A stretch of 64,000 nucleotides of DNA from the NCBI RefSeq assembly GCF_000013705.1, contig NC_007947.1:868001-932000 (forward strand), read 5' to 3'. This document shows, piece after piece, positions 7,348 to 15,750 of this stretch. Source of the stretch: Methylobacillus flagellatus KT (GTDB lineage Bacteria; Pseudomonadota; Gammaproteobacteria; Burkholderiales; Methylophilaceae). A model generated the notes under the pieces. That model had not been told where the DNA came from, did no database searches, and saw only the letters and a program-made list of their open reading frames with translations. The translations under genes and the position numbers were made by a program. Every line of letters begins with the position of its first letter. Position 1 is the stretch's first letter.

Positions 7348-7410
7348 CTCGCAGTTGGTTGTCAACCAGCGAGAAATTGAAACGTTATAGACAGTGTGCA
7401 GATTGCACAC
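7348..7410 (-). promoter_or_regulatory. Early-operon control region with hairpin and perfect palindrome
   Basis: Two inverted repeats lie upstream of the first early gene. A hairpin at 7348-7373 pairs CTCGC with GCGAG and TGGTTG with CAACCA, so it could form next to the ribosome binding site in the mRNA. A perfect palindrome at 7394-7410 (GTGTGCA, three bases, TGCACAC) looks like a repressor operator. A minus-strand TATAAC box (complement of 7384-7389) lies just downstream of the palindrome without a good -35. Together they suggest an operator-controlled early promoter. Inference. Confidence 0.45.
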
Positions 7411-7458
7411 CGGGTAAAAGGTTAGATTGTTGTAAATTAAGAGATTAGTTAGCTAAGT

Positions 7459-7486
7459 CACTGATTCAGTGTATATTATGTAAAAT
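7459..7486 (+). other. dif-like / hybrid Xer attachment site at the prophage right end
   Basis: Bases 7470-7486 read TGTATATTATGTAAAAT. They match the centre and XerD arm of the enterobacterial dif site (TGTATA plus TTATGTTAAAT) at 16 of 17 positions. The 11 bases on the left, where a XerC arm should be, do not match. A conserved right arm with a divergent left arm is what a hybrid attR would look like after a phage site recombined with dif. It lies between the last phage gene and the host receptor fragment. The dif comparison is from memory; the role is inferred. Confidence 0.55.
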
Positions 7487-7527
7487 CTGATCGGGCCTCT
7501 TTCCGACAAATTAATGAGCCAGGAGGC

Positions 7528-8781
7528 TTGGGAGGACGATCAGAAATGGATCGATGCCCAGGTGTTGTAGCGACAGAAGCAAATTCTGCTCAATGTGGCG
7601 GTCGCTGGCGTCCTCGAGAGTTCGAGTATTGGGGAATTGAGCCAAGGTTAGATATTAGTCACAACTTATTTGGAGTAGAAAGTGATGCAGTCCTTGGCTT
7701 GCGCTACCATAGGGAGACCCAAGATCGAAATCAATTTAGAGGAGCGGATCCTCGATTTCAAAGTTTAAGTTATGCAGAAAGTTTTTATGGAGTAAATGGG
7801 GGAACTGGACACAGAGAACAAGTAGATATTGATGTTGAAGCTAAGTCTTACTATGCACAAAATACCTTTTATCTCGGTAATTGGTCATTAACACCAGGCA
7901 TTCGTGTAGAAGATATTAGAATTTCTACAAATGTGAAACGTGCCGAAGGTCAGCCACAAAATAATCCTGAGTCTGACCTTACTAACAATCAGACTAAGGT
8001 GTTACCAGGTTTTGGTGTGGCATGGAGTGGTATCGAAAACACGACTGTATTTGCAGGTGTTCACCGAGGGTTTGCACCTCCACGGCCTGATCGTGATATA
8101 TCTGCTGGTGGCGCTAATACTGCAGTTGTTGCTAAAACAAAACCTGAGGAGAGTACCAATTGGGAGTTAGGTATTCGGTCTAATTATTTAAAAGGGATTA
8201 GCTATGAAACCACCCTTTTTCATACTCAATTTGATGAAATCGTAATCAGCGATGGTTTTGGCTCATTCAGAAATGGAGGGGAGTCTCAGCATTCTGGTAT
8301 CGAGGTGGGCGGACGTATTGACTTTGGTACCATCTACAATACTTCTCATAACTTCTATATCAGTGGAGCATATACGAATCTCTTTACTGCTAAGTTCAAG
8401 AAGACTAGCCTTGATGATGACATTCGCAGTGGTGATCGTCTTGCCTATGCACCCAAGCATATTGCTTCCCTGAGCTTTGGTTACGAGCACCCGATTGGTT
8501 TTAATGCACGTATAGGTGTGGATTACGTGAGTGAACAGTATGAAGATGTGCCCTTCCGTGAGGGACGTAGTGAGTATGATCCACTCAGTGGACAGAGTGG
8601 CAAGATTCCATCTTACACACTGGTTAACGCTTCTCTCAGCTACCGTCCAATAGGCAGCAAGGCAACCTTCTTCGTCAGCGGGCATAACCTGGGTGACAAG
8701 GAGTATCTGGCAACCCGTGTCGATGGCATGCATGCTGGTCGTCAACGCCAGGTGTTCGGCGGTGTCCGTTACGATTTCTAA
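7528..8781 (+). pseudogene. TonB-dependent receptor fragment (C-terminal barrel only)
   Basis: The frame encodes the later part of a Fec-type TonB-dependent receptor barrel. Similarity starts at about EFEYWGIEPRLDISHNLFGV (near 7618) and runs through alternating barrel strands to a canonical aromatic end (GGVRYDF). The plug domain and early strands, some 300 residues, are missing, and the first 30 codons do not look like receptor. No credible start or signal peptide precedes it; the TTG at 7528 is only a formal start. The first two thirds are AT-rich (many TTA, ATA, AGA codons) while the last 300 bases look like host sequence. It is probably a foreign or recombinant receptor cut at the prophage boundary. 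Confidence 0.75.
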
Positions 8782-8830
8782 TCCTTAACCGCATCCTTCC
8801 TCTGGCTTTTTGCTGGAGTAGTTGTACTTG

Positions 8831-8856
8831 CGCCCCGTTATCGGGGCGTTTTTTTG
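8831..8856 (+). terminator. Rho-independent terminator after the receptor fragment
   Basis: A seven-base stem (CGCCCCG/CGGGGCG) with a TTAT loop is followed by seven T. It separates the receptor remnant from mutS and shows that the ATG at 8854, inside the T run, cannot be the mutS start. Confidence 0.9.
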
Positions 8857-8943
8857 CATGGAGAGCATGATCGTGGCGGCGTTATAATCAAGGTTTGTGA
8901 TGATGTGCTGGCGCTGGCCGGCAAGCATGAACGGGCAATCAAT

Positions 8944-11508
8944 TTGACTAAGTTAGACAATACCTTGGAACAACATACCCCGATGATGCGCCAGTATCTT
9001 GGTATCAAGGCGCAATATCCCGATATGCTGGTGTTTTATCGCATGGGGGATTTCTACGAGTTATTCCATGATGATGCGGAAAAAGCATCGCGCCTGCTCG
9101 GCATCACGCTGACCAAGCGTGGCAGTTCCAACGGCGAGCCTATCCGCATGGCAGGTGTGCCTTATCATGCGGCGGAGCAGTATTTAGCCAAGCTTGCCAA
9201 GCTGGGGGAGGCGGTTGCCATCTGCGAGCAGGTGGGCGACCCTGCCAAGAGCAAGGGGCCCGTGGAGCGCCAGGTCACACGTATTCTGACCCCGGGGACG
9301 TTGACCGACGCGGCCTTGCTGGACGATACGCGTGACAACCTGCTGCTTGCCATTGCACATGGCGAAGGTGTATTAGGGTTGGCACGCATCAATCTTGCTT
9401 CAGGCCGGTTCATTCTGAGTGAAATAACGCCCGGACTATTGGCGCAGGAGTTGGAGCGCATCAGTCCGGCTGAAATTCTTTATCCCGATGATTTTTACCA
9501 TATGGCGCTGGAGCAGGTGAAATGCCCAAAGAAGCGTCTGGCGCCTTGGCAGTTCGACCTGGATTCATCCATCCAGACCTTGACCAAGCAGTTCAGCACC
9601 TACGATCTGGATGGCTTCGGCTGTGCTCATATGCTGGCCGCCATCATGGCGGCTGGCGCCTTGCTTGATTATGTCAAGCATACGCAGCGTACGAGCCTGC
9701 CACATATCCAGTCCCTGATGGTTGAGCAGGGAAGCCAGTTCATCCAGCTGGATGCTGCGACACGCCGCAACCTGGAAATCGACCAGACCTTGCGTGGTGA
9801 ATCTTCGCCCACGTTGTACTCTTTATTGAATACCACCGTCACTGCCATGGGTGCGCGTTTGCTGCGCTCTTGGCTGCATCATCCTTTGCAGCATCAAGCA
9901 GATATTCAGGCACGCCTGCAGGCGGTGAAGGTTTTGCAGGCGCAATATGATGGATTGCGCCCCTTATTGCGCAATGTCGGGGACATCGAGCGCATGGCAG
10001 CAAGGGTGGCTTTGAAAACGGCGCGACCCCGGGATTTGTCCGGTTTGCGCGACAGTCTGCAACAGCTTCCCGCACTGCAACGAGTGTTGCGGCCTGAAGA
10101 TTCCGCACTGTTGCACTCCTTGCAACAACAACTGGATGTGCCACAAGCAGCGCTTGATATGCTGATTGCTGCGATCAAGGATGAGCCGGCTGCTGTGCTG
10201 CGCGAAGGCGGCGTGATCGCCGATGGTTTTGATGCCGAGCTGGATGAGTTACGCGCCATACAGAGCAATTGCGGGGAGTTTCTCCTTCAGTTTGAAGCGC
10301 AGGAGCGCGAGCGCAGTGGTATCAGCAACCTCAAGGTAGAGTACAACAGCGTGCATGGCTTTTACATCGAAATCAGCCGTGCGCAATCTGAGAATGTACC
10401 GGCCGAATACCGCCGTCGCCAGACGTTGAAGAATGTCGAGCGCTATATCACCCCTGAGCTGAAAACCTTCGAGGATAAAGTACTGTCCGCCAATGAGCGT
10501 GCCTTGGCGCGTGAAAAGTTCTTGTTCGATGAATTGTTAGGGAATTTGCAACCCGCATTGGCTGCCTGGCAACGCAATGCAGAGGCTGTGGCGCAGCTGG
10601 ATGTGCTGGCAACGTTTGCCGAGCGCGCAGATGTTCTGAAGTATGTTGCGCCTCAGTTCAGCAGCGAAGCCGGATTGGATATCGTGGATGGTCGCCATCC
10701 CGTGGTGGAGCAGCTTGCCCAACCTTTCATTGCCAATAGTGTTTCATTATCGCCTTACCGTCAGCTTTTGCTGATTACTGGTCCGAATATGGGCGGTAAG
10801 TCAACCTATATGCGGCAGACGGCTTTGATCGTGCTGCTTGCACACTGTGGATGCTTTGTTCCGGCGAAATCGGCGAGGATAGGACCTATAGACCGTATTT
10901 TCACTCGCATCGGCGCATCAGACGATTTGGCCGGGGGGCGCTCTACTTTTATGGTGGAAATGACCGAGACAGCGAACATCCTGCACAATGCCACTGAGCG
11001 CAGCCTGGTGCTGCTGGATGAGATTGGACGCGGTACCTCGACATTTGACGGGTTATCCCTGGCATGGGCAGTGGCCCGACAGTTGCTGGAGAAGAACCGT
11101 AGCTATACCTTGTTTGCCACCCATTACTTCGAGCTAACCAGAATCAGCGAAGAGTTCAAGCATGCAGCCAATGTGCATCTGGATGCGGTTGAGCACGGTG
11201 ATGGGATTGTGTTCCTGCATAATGTGGAGGAAGGGCCAGCAAGTCAGAGCTATGGTTTGCAGGTGGCCCAGTTGGCAGGCATTCCACGCACTGTGGTGAA
11301 TGCCGCCAAGCGCAAACTGGTGCAGCTTGAGCAAAGCCAGGTCATGCAACAATCATTGGCGGGGCAGGGCGATATGTTTGTTGCTGCCAATGTCGAGCCA
11401 GAGCCCGCCACACATCCGGTGGTATCCGAGTTGGAAAGCATCGATCCTGACAGCCTCACCCCCAGGCAGGCACTGGATGTTTTATACAAATTGAAAAAAT
11501 TAATATAA
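8944..11508 (+). CDS. mutS: DNA mismatch repair protein MutS
   Basis: MutS binds base mismatches and small loops, then recruits MutL. The mismatch-binding motif [11 protein letters not shown] (Phe-x-Glu) is near the N-terminus, followed by connector, lever and clamp domains. The ATPase holds Walker [12 protein letters not shown], Walker [15 protein letters not shown] and the ATHYFEL signature. The end [16 protein letters not shown] is the usual helix-turn-helix dimer tail. The TTG start puts ten residues before HTPMM, as in E. coli MutS, and lies after a TATAAT box at 8883-8888. A GTG at 8905 or TTG at 8965 are alternatives. The frame is open back to 8854 but that ATG is in a terminator. Confidence 0.97.
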   Translation: MTKLDNTLEQHTPMMRQYLGIKAQYPDMLVFYRMGDFYELFHDDAEKASRLLGITLTKRGSSNGEPIRMAGVPYHAAEQYLAKLAKLGEAVAICEQVGDPAKSKGPVERQVTRILTPGTLTDAALLDDTRDNLLLAIAHGEGVLGLARINLASGRFILSEITPGLLAQELERISPAEILYPDDFYHMALEQVKCPKKRLAPWQFDLDSSIQTLTKQFSTYDLDGFGCAHMLAAIMAAGALLDYVKHTQRTSLPHIQSLMVEQGSQFIQLDAATRRNLEIDQTLRGESSPTLYSLLNTTVTAMGARLLRSWLHHPLQHQADIQARLQAVKVLQAQYDGLRPLLRNVGDIERMAARVALKTARPRDLSGLRDSLQQLPALQRVLRPEDSALLHSLQQQLDVPQAALDMLIAAIKDEPAAVLREGGVIADGFDAELDELRAIQSNCGEFLLQFEAQERERSGISNLKVEYNSVHGFYIEISRAQSENVPAEYRRRQTLKNVERYITPELKTFEDKVLSANERALAREKFLFDELLGNLQPALAAWQRNAEAVAQLDVLATFAERADVLKYVAPQFSSEAGLDIVDGRHPVVEQLAQPFIANSVSLSPYRQLLLITGPNMGGKSTYMRQTALIVLLAHCGCFVPAKSARIGPIDRIFTRIGASDDLAGGRSTFMVEMTETANILHNATERSLVLLDEIGRGTSTFDGLSLAWAVARQLLEKNRSYTLFATHYFELTRISEEFKHAANVHLDAVEHGDGIVFLHNVEEGPASQSYGLQVAQLAGIPRTVVNAAKRKLVQLEQSQVMQQSLAGQGDMFVAANVEPEPATHPVVSELESIDPDSLTPRQALDVLYKLKKLI

Positions 11509-11608
11509 GAATCAGACATATTTTTGAAACAACTGCCTGCCAGAATACACAACATAGTCCTTACCGGGACTCCCGTTTTGTTACTTTAGAAAATCCCAAA
11601 AGGAAGAT

Positions 11609-11857
11609 ATGGTTGTCGAGTATTTCATCAAAATAGTGATTCCAGTAGTATTTGCGTCCTTTGTGGCCATGATAGGCTGGTTTGTCGGCGAGAAGCCGGG
11701 CGCAATGATCGCTGGGGGCGCTTCTCTTGCCCTTTCATTCGGCTGGACCAGTTATAGCTGGGCATTGTCTGTGCGGCAATCGCGCATCAATGCGCGATTG
11801 GCCAAACGCAAGCAGGCCAGGGCCAAGAAGACAGTGCGCCGAGTGTCTTGCGCATAA
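11609..11857 (+). CDS. Small two-span inner membrane protein
   Basis: This 82-residue protein has an AGGAAG ribosome binding site. Two hydrophobic segments (FIKIVIPVVFASFVAMIGWF and AGGASLALSFGWTSYSWA) are joined by GEKPG. The basic C-terminus (RLAKRKQARAKKTVRR) should stay in the cytoplasm. I do not recognise a named family. It stands alone between mutS and a bidirectional terminator. Confidence 0.65.
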   Translation: MVVEYFIKIVIPVVFASFVAMIGWFVGEKPGAMIAGGASLALSFGWTSYSWALSVRQSRINARLAKRKQARAKKTVRRVSCA

Positions 11858-11902
11858 TGCATGCATGAGCGGCTCTCTTGAGTTGGCAGCCGCACTGAAT
11901 AC

Positions 11903-11928
11903 AAAAAGGCAGCCTAGGCTGCCTTTTT
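11903..11928. terminator. Bidirectional terminator between converging genes
   Basis: A perfect 26-base palindrome reads AAAAAGGCAGCC then its mirror, with A and T runs at both ends. It lies between a plus-strand membrane-protein gene and the minus-strand isomerase gene and should serve both. Confidence 0.9.
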
Positions 11929-11975
11929 CATTGATCACAAGATGGCTGAGTTGAGCTCATCAACTCGCAATGGGC

Positions 11976-12455
11976 CTAATGATGGTGACCACCTGCACCA
12001 TGTACATGCCCGTGATCGATTTCTTCCTGGCCTGCTGGACGCACGGCGGTCACAGATGCCTTGAACAATACGCGCTCTCCGGCCCAGGGGTGATTACCGT
12101 CGACAATGACCTTGCCATCTTCAATATTGGTAACGGTATACAGTACGATGTCGCCAGTTTCGTCTTCGCCCTCAAATTGCATCCCGACCTTCAACTCTTC
12201 CGTCGGGAAGGCGGAAACAGGTTCTATCTGCACGAGTTCCTCATCATATTCGCCGAAGGCATCAGCTGGTTCCAGCGTCAGTTCGATAGAGTCGCCCACA
12301 GACTTGCCATGTAATTCCTCTTCTACTCGCGGGAAAATATTGTCATATCCGCCGTGCAGGTAGCTGACGGGATCCTTGCTGGCCTCCAGAATATTTCCAT
12401 CGCTATCGCGTAATTCATAGGTGATGGTGACAACAGTGTTCATGGCGATCTGCAT
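11976..12455 (-). CDS. slyD: FKBP-type peptidyl-prolyl isomerase, SlyD-like
   Basis: This 159-residue protein has the SlyD layout: a split FKBP domain (VTITYELRDSDGNILEAS, then HGKSVGD), an inserted chaperone flap (about 65-125, EPADAFGEYDEELVQ), the closing strand VDGNHPWAGE, and a His-rich metal-binding tail (DHGHVHGAGGHHH). SlyD enzymes catalyse proline isomerisation, act as chaperones and bind nickel. The ATG is preceded by GAAGGA. Transcription probably comes from the bcp side, whose stop is 13 bases upstream. The His tail is shorter than in E. coli SlyD. Confidence 0.9.
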   Translation of the reverse strand: MQIAMNTVVTITYELRDSDGNILEASKDPVSYLHGGYDNIFPRVEEELHGKSVGDSIELTLEPADAFGEYDEELVQIEPVSAFPTEELKVGMQFEGEDETGDIVLYTVTNIEDGKVIVDGNHPWAGERVLFKASVTAVRPAGQEEIDHGHVHGAGGHHH

Positions 12456-12468
12456 GAAAGATCCTTCT

Positions 12469-12930
12469 TTAAAGTGATTTGATAAATTTGAGTATTTCTG
12501 CGGCATGGCCTTTGGCCGTTACCCCATATTGTGCCAAGCGTACCACTCCAGTCCGGTCAATGACAAATGTGGAGCGGACTATGCCCATTTTTCTGATCCC
12601 GTCCTTCTCTTTTTCCTGCCACACACCATATTGCCTACATACCTCTCCATCCTCGTCGGATAGCAGGCAGACTGCCAAGCCGTGCTTGTCTCGAAAGGTG
12701 GCGTGGCTGATGCAGTCATCCCGGCTGATGCCGATCACGATCGTATCGTGGCGCTTGAATTCGTCTTCCAAGTCGCTGAACTCTATTGCCTGCAACGTGC
12801 AGCTGGGGGTGTTATCTTTGGGATAAAAGTAAAGTACTACATTGTGACCGCGTAGCGCGGAAAGGGTAATGGGCTCAATATCTGCATCTAGCAGGGAGAA
12901 GTCAGGAGCTGGTGAATTGGGTTGCAACAT
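12469..12930 (-). CDS. bcp: Thiol peroxidase Bcp (peroxiredoxin Q)
   Basis: The protein reduces hydrogen peroxide and organic peroxides with thioredoxin. The 153 residues match the AhpC/TSA fold: FSLLDADIEPITLSALRG, VVLYFYPKDNTPSCT with the peroxidatic Cys 44, and FVIDRTGVVR. The usual TPGCT is TPSCT here. The resolving cysteine five residues on, present in E. coli BCP, is replaced by isoleucine, so this may be a one-Cys type or use one of the later cysteines. The gene forms a pair with the downstream isomerase. Confidence 0.93.
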   Translation of the reverse strand: MLQPNSPAPDFSLLDADIEPITLSALRGHNVVLYFYPKDNTPSCTLQAIEFSDLEDEFKRHDTIVIGISRDDCISHATFRDKHGLAVCLLSDEDGEVCRQYGVWQEKEKDGIRKMGIVRSTFVIDRTGVVRLAQYGVTAKGHAAEILKFIKSL

Positions 12931-13171
12931 GGCTTGAATATACTTTAGAAAAGAGATTGCTCATGTTTTTATCCTACTACGGTGTTTTGCCAAGTAGGGG
13001 CAAGGCGAGAATTGTCAGCATGATGAGCATTGCCTGCGGATCACATCTTGAACGAGCATGTGTTGCGGCCATGCGTATGCGATGAAATGACATTGGACTG
13101 ACTTCAAGAAAGGATGGGGAAGATTCTAACCTAATTTCTTGGCAGCGTAAGCAATGCGCTATCATGCACGC

Positions 13172-14332
13172 ATGAAAAATAAACAAAATTCACTAGATGG
13201 CCGGCTTGCTCTGCTCGGCGGGCTGAGTGCAGCACAATTTCTTGCTGAATACTGGCAGAAAAAGCCTTTATTGATTCGTCAGGCGATCCCAGGATTCAAT
13301 GGATTGCTAAGCCCAGATGAGCTGGCAGGGCTGGCTTGCGAAGAAGATGTACAGTCGCGCTTGGTTTCATTAAAACGCGGACGCTGGCATGTTGAAAACG
13401 GGCCGTTCGACGAAAAGCGCTTTGCCAAACTGCCTGAGCGTGACTGGACCTTGTTGGTGCAGGGGGTTAATCACCACTTGCCGGAAGCCGCAGAGTTATT
13501 ACAGCAGTTTGCTTTTATCCCGTACGCCAGGCTGGATGACCTCATGGTGAGCTTTGCGCCCGACCAGGGTGGGGTGGGGCCACATTTCGACTCATATGAT
13601 GTATTTTTGCTGCAAGGGGAAGGCCAGCGCTTGTGGCGGATCAGTGAGCAGGACGATCTTGCCTTGGTCGAGGGTGCACCACTGCGCATCCTGCAAAATT
13701 TCAATACTGAGCAGGAATGGGTCCTCGAGCCGGGAGACATGCTTTATTTGCCGCCACACGTTGCGCACTGGGGTATTGCAGTGGGCAATGCCATGACATA
13801 TTCGATTGGCTTTCGGGCGCCTTCGGTGCAGGAGCTAGTCAGCGAGTTCCTCAATGATCTGCAGGACAGGCTGCAAATACCTGGAATGTATGCAGATCCG
13901 GATTTGCAACTGCAGCGACATCCGGCGGAAATTGGTACACAAATGCTGAACAAAGTGGGCGCCATGCTGGATCAGATCCGTTGGCAATCCGAGGATGTAT
14001 CCAGTTTCCTGGGACGGTATCTTTCTGAGCCTAAGCCGCACATTATCTTTGATGAGAATACGCCGCTAGACCTGCCGCGATTTGTGCAACAATTGCCAAG
14101 ATGCGGTATTGCCTTGGCTGCCAAGAGCCTGATGCTATTCCATGGCAATCGGTTTTTCATGAATGGGGAGCAATTCACGGCAACGGAGAAGCAGCAGCAC
14201 CTGCTGACGGCCTTGGCAGATGATCGTCGGCTGGAGGGAGCTTGTTTTGATTCCGCCATATTGCAAGAGACAGTATTGATGCAGCAGCTCCATGACTGGT
14301 ATCTGGCCGGTTATTTGCATTTCATGGAGTGA
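13172..14332 (+). CDS. roxA: Cupin ribosomal oxygenase-like protein (RoxA/YcfD)
   Basis: This JmjC-type cupin resembles E. coli YcfD, a 2-oxoglutarate/Fe(II) oxygenase that hydroxylates an arginine of ribosomal protein L16. Shared blocks include WQKKPLLIRQA, SPDELAGLACE, the iron ligands in GVGPHFDSYDVF and in the later PPHVAHWG, and LEPGDMLYLPP. The C-terminal region carries the winged-helix part (LMLFHGNRFFMNGEQF). The start is uncertain: an ATG six codons earlier (13154) is also in frame and neither has a good ribosome binding site. A TATCAT box just before favours the later ATG. Confidence 0.9.
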   Translation: MKNKQNSLDGRLALLGGLSAAQFLAEYWQKKPLLIRQAIPGFNGLLSPDELAGLACEEDVQSRLVSLKRGRWHVENGPFDEKRFAKLPERDWTLLVQGVNHHLPEAAELLQQFAFIPYARLDDLMVSFAPDQGGVGPHFDSYDVFLLQGEGQRLWRISEQDDLALVEGAPLRILQNFNTEQEWVLEPGDMLYLPPHVAHWGIAVGNAMTYSIGFRAPSVQELVSEFLNDLQDRLQIPGMYADPDLQLQRHPAEIGTQMLNKVGAMLDQIRWQSEDVSSFLGRYLSEPKPHIIFDENTPLDLPRFVQQLPRCGIALAAKSLMLFHGNRFFMNGEQFTATEKQQHLLTALADDRRLEGACFDSAILQETVLMQQLHDWYLAGYLHFME

Positions 14333-14445
14333 TCGCGTAGCTTACACAAAAGCAATACGCCAGGTTGAGTGGTCTACCTGTCATGAGTGGCAGCACATTT
14401 GCCACCTTAATCAATTGGGAGCTTGCCTTGGCCAGGAGTGAAATC

Positions 14446-15240
14446 ATGCGTACCTTGTTGATCACTTTGCCTCTGATCTGTTTGCCTGTCCAAGCGTCAG
14501 CGCTGGATTTCAAGATGATTACGCTGCAGCACCGCTTTCCGCAAGATATTCTGCCAGCGGTAGAGCAGCTCGTCCTTCCGGAAGGCTCGGTGACCGCAAT
14601 AGATCATCACTTGGTCGTGCGTGCTACAGCCGACAAGATGAGTGAAGTTGAGGCCTTGGTTGAAAGACTAGATACCGCGCAGCGCAATGTACGGATTGCA
14701 GTTCGTCATGAAGATCATGCAATGCAGGACAATAGCGCCATAGGCATTGATGGAAGACTGCGACATGGCGCCCCCGAAATGAGGGGATGGTTCGAAGAAG
14801 GTGTGCGTTTTGGCATCGATGACAGCCAAGCCACGAGCCGTCGCAGCGGGGAGCAGTTTTTGACAGTCATGGATGGTGAGCGTGCTTTTATCCAAGTGGG
14901 GCAATCCGTGCCTTTTACCCAGCAATGGGTATTATTGACTTCGCAATATGCCAATATCCAGCAGACTATCGAGTTTCATGACGTTACGACTGGTTTTGCC
15001 GTCAGGCCACGTTATATCGGTGATCAAGTTGAGGTGGAAATCACGCCGCGCATCTCACGCATCAATGCAAGGGGCTTCATCGATTTCGAGCAGTTGTCGA
15101 CCACGGTTCGTGCTCCGCGGGGCGAGTGGCTGGACATCGGTGGCATCATGCAGAATCACGATGAAGTCAGCCGTGCCATTCTCTTGCAAAGCCAATCTGC
15201 GACCGGAAAAAACACCCGTTTGCAAATCAAGGTTGATTGA
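14446..15240 (+). CDS. Exported secretin-like protein of unknown function
   Basis: This 264-residue protein starts with a clear signal peptide (MRTLLITLPLICLPVQASA) after a GGAG ribosome binding site. Its N-terminal half resembles a secretin N-domain, including an LVVRATADKMSEVEALVERL unit. The C-terminal half resembles the secretin core: GERAFIQVGQSVPF, then VRPRYIGDQVEVEITPRISR and WLDIGGIMQ. It is much shorter than a pilus or type II secretin and lacks the rest of a secretion system nearby. Role unknown; such short proteins are found as lone genes in betaproteobacteria. Confidence 0.75.
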   Translation: MRTLLITLPLICLPVQASALDFKMITLQHRFPQDILPAVEQLVLPEGSVTAIDHHLVVRATADKMSEVEALVERLDTAQRNVRIAVRHEDHAMQDNSAIGIDGRLRHGAPEMRGWFEEGVRFGIDDSQATSRRSGEQFLTVMDGERAFIQVGQSVPFTQQWVLLTSQYANIQQTIEFHDVTTGFAVRPRYIGDQVEVEITPRISRINARGFIDFEQLSTTVRAPRGEWLDIGGIMQNHDEVSRAILLQSQSATGKNTRLQIKVD

Positions 15241-15345
15241 AGAATTTGACCTCTGTGTTTTTGCACGATAATTGACAGAGTATTGTGTAAAACAAGGCTG
15301 GCAGCCAAAAAACAGTGGTATTTTTTATCGGAAATGGTAGAATTT

Positions 15346-15374
15346 TTGACACTCGGTTGGTTTTACCGTAACTG
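15346..15374 (+). promoter_or_regulatory. Candidate sigma-70 promoter for the repeat lipoprotein
   Basis: A perfect TTGACA at 15346-15351 is followed after 17 bases by TAACTG, a poor -10. Another TTGACA lies upstream near 15275. The location, 45 bases before the start of a short and probably abundant lipoprotein, fits, but the -10 is weak. Confidence 0.35.
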
Positions 15375-15417
15375 GTTTTCAAATTTATTGTCTACACACA
15401 TCTTTAAGGGATAAAAA

Positions 15418-15639
15418 ATGACACGTTCTGCTCTGCTTGCCGCTCTGCTCGCACTTGCTTTGACTGCTTGTGGTCAAAAAGAAGAGGCACCTGCTGAAGC
15501 TCCTGCTGTTGAAGAAGCCGCTCCTGCTGTTGAAGAGGCACCTGCTGAAGCTCCTGCTGTTGAAGAAGCCGCTCCTGCTGTTGAAGAAGCACCTGCTGAG
15601 GCTCCTGCAGAAGAAGCACCAGCTGAAGAAGCTAAGTAA
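15418..15639 (+). CDS. Small Ala/Glu/Pro-repeat lipoprotein
   Basis: The 73-residue precursor has a lipoprotein signal (LLALALTAC) with the lipid-accepting Cys at residue 18, then GQKEEAPAEAP. The rest is low-complexity repeats of Ala, Pro, Glu and Val (VEEAAPAVEEAPAE units, 17 residues long). Codon use is almost uniform in the repeat, with GCT, CCT and GAA dominating, as in strongly expressed genes. A GGGA ribosome binding site precedes the ATG and a terminator follows, so it is a single-gene unit. An extended outer-membrane-tethered spacer is likely; function unknown. Confidence 0.8.
   Translation: MTRSALLAALLALALTACGQKEEAPAEAPAVEEAAPAVEEAPAEAPAVEEAAPAVEEAPAEAPAEEAPAEEAK
15484..15608 (+). 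repeat. 51-bp in-frame tandem repeat in the lipoprotein gene
   Basis: A 51-bp unit starting GAGGCACCTGCTGAAGCTCC occurs at 15484-15534 and again at 15535-15585. A third partial copy follows from 15586. The first two copies appear identical base for base. The unit is 17 codons, so copy-number changes keep the frame. Such near-identity suggests recent duplication and possible length variation between strains. Confidence 0.85.
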
Positions 15640-15682
15640 TTGATAAGCTGGCTTTGATGCCAGCCATCAATTATCTGTACCG

Positions 15683-15710
15683 AAAAGCCGGCATCGCCGG
15701 CTTTTTGTTT
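15683..15710 (+). terminator. Terminator after the lipoprotein gene
   Basis: A six-base GCCGGC/GCCGGC stem with an ATC loop is flanked by four A and five T, followed by GTTTTTT. Another weaker hairpin (CTGGC/GCCAG) lies just before it. Confidence 0.9.
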
Positions 15711-15750
15711 TTTGCTGTGTAGTGCGTTTAAAGTTTTCAGGATATTGGTT

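Larger units (their letters stand above)
1..7486 (-). mobile_element. Corticovirus (PM2)-like prophage, right-hand part
   Basis: About 7.5 kb of tightly packed minus-strand genes holds the three hallmark genes of a PM2-type tailless membrane phage: a P2-like double jelly-roll major capsid protein, an A32-type packaging ATPase and an HUH replication initiator with two tyrosines. Several small proteins with a single hydrophobic segment fit an internal-membrane virion. PM2 itself has a genome of about 10 kb, so roughly a quarter of this element probably lies left of the window. No integrase gene is visible. The right end coincides with a dif-like site, which suggests use of host XerC/XerD. The spike protein and regulators were not identified and may lie outside the window. 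Confidence 0.85.

Noticed and set aside
7514..7570. 18-codon frame (MSQEAWEDDQKWIDAQVL) beyond the dif-like site
   Set aside because: Too short, no neighbour or family, and no conserved start context; possibly the remnant of a disrupted gene, but unsupported.
8854..8943. ATG-started N-terminal extension of mutS
   Set aside because: The ATG lies in the T run of a terminator and before a TATAAT box, and the extra residues are absent from known MutS proteins.
12977..13130. Minus-strand frame with a short hydrophobic end upstream of bcp
   Set aside because: No ribosome binding site and no similarity; the region more likely carries the promoters of bcp and the cupin gene.
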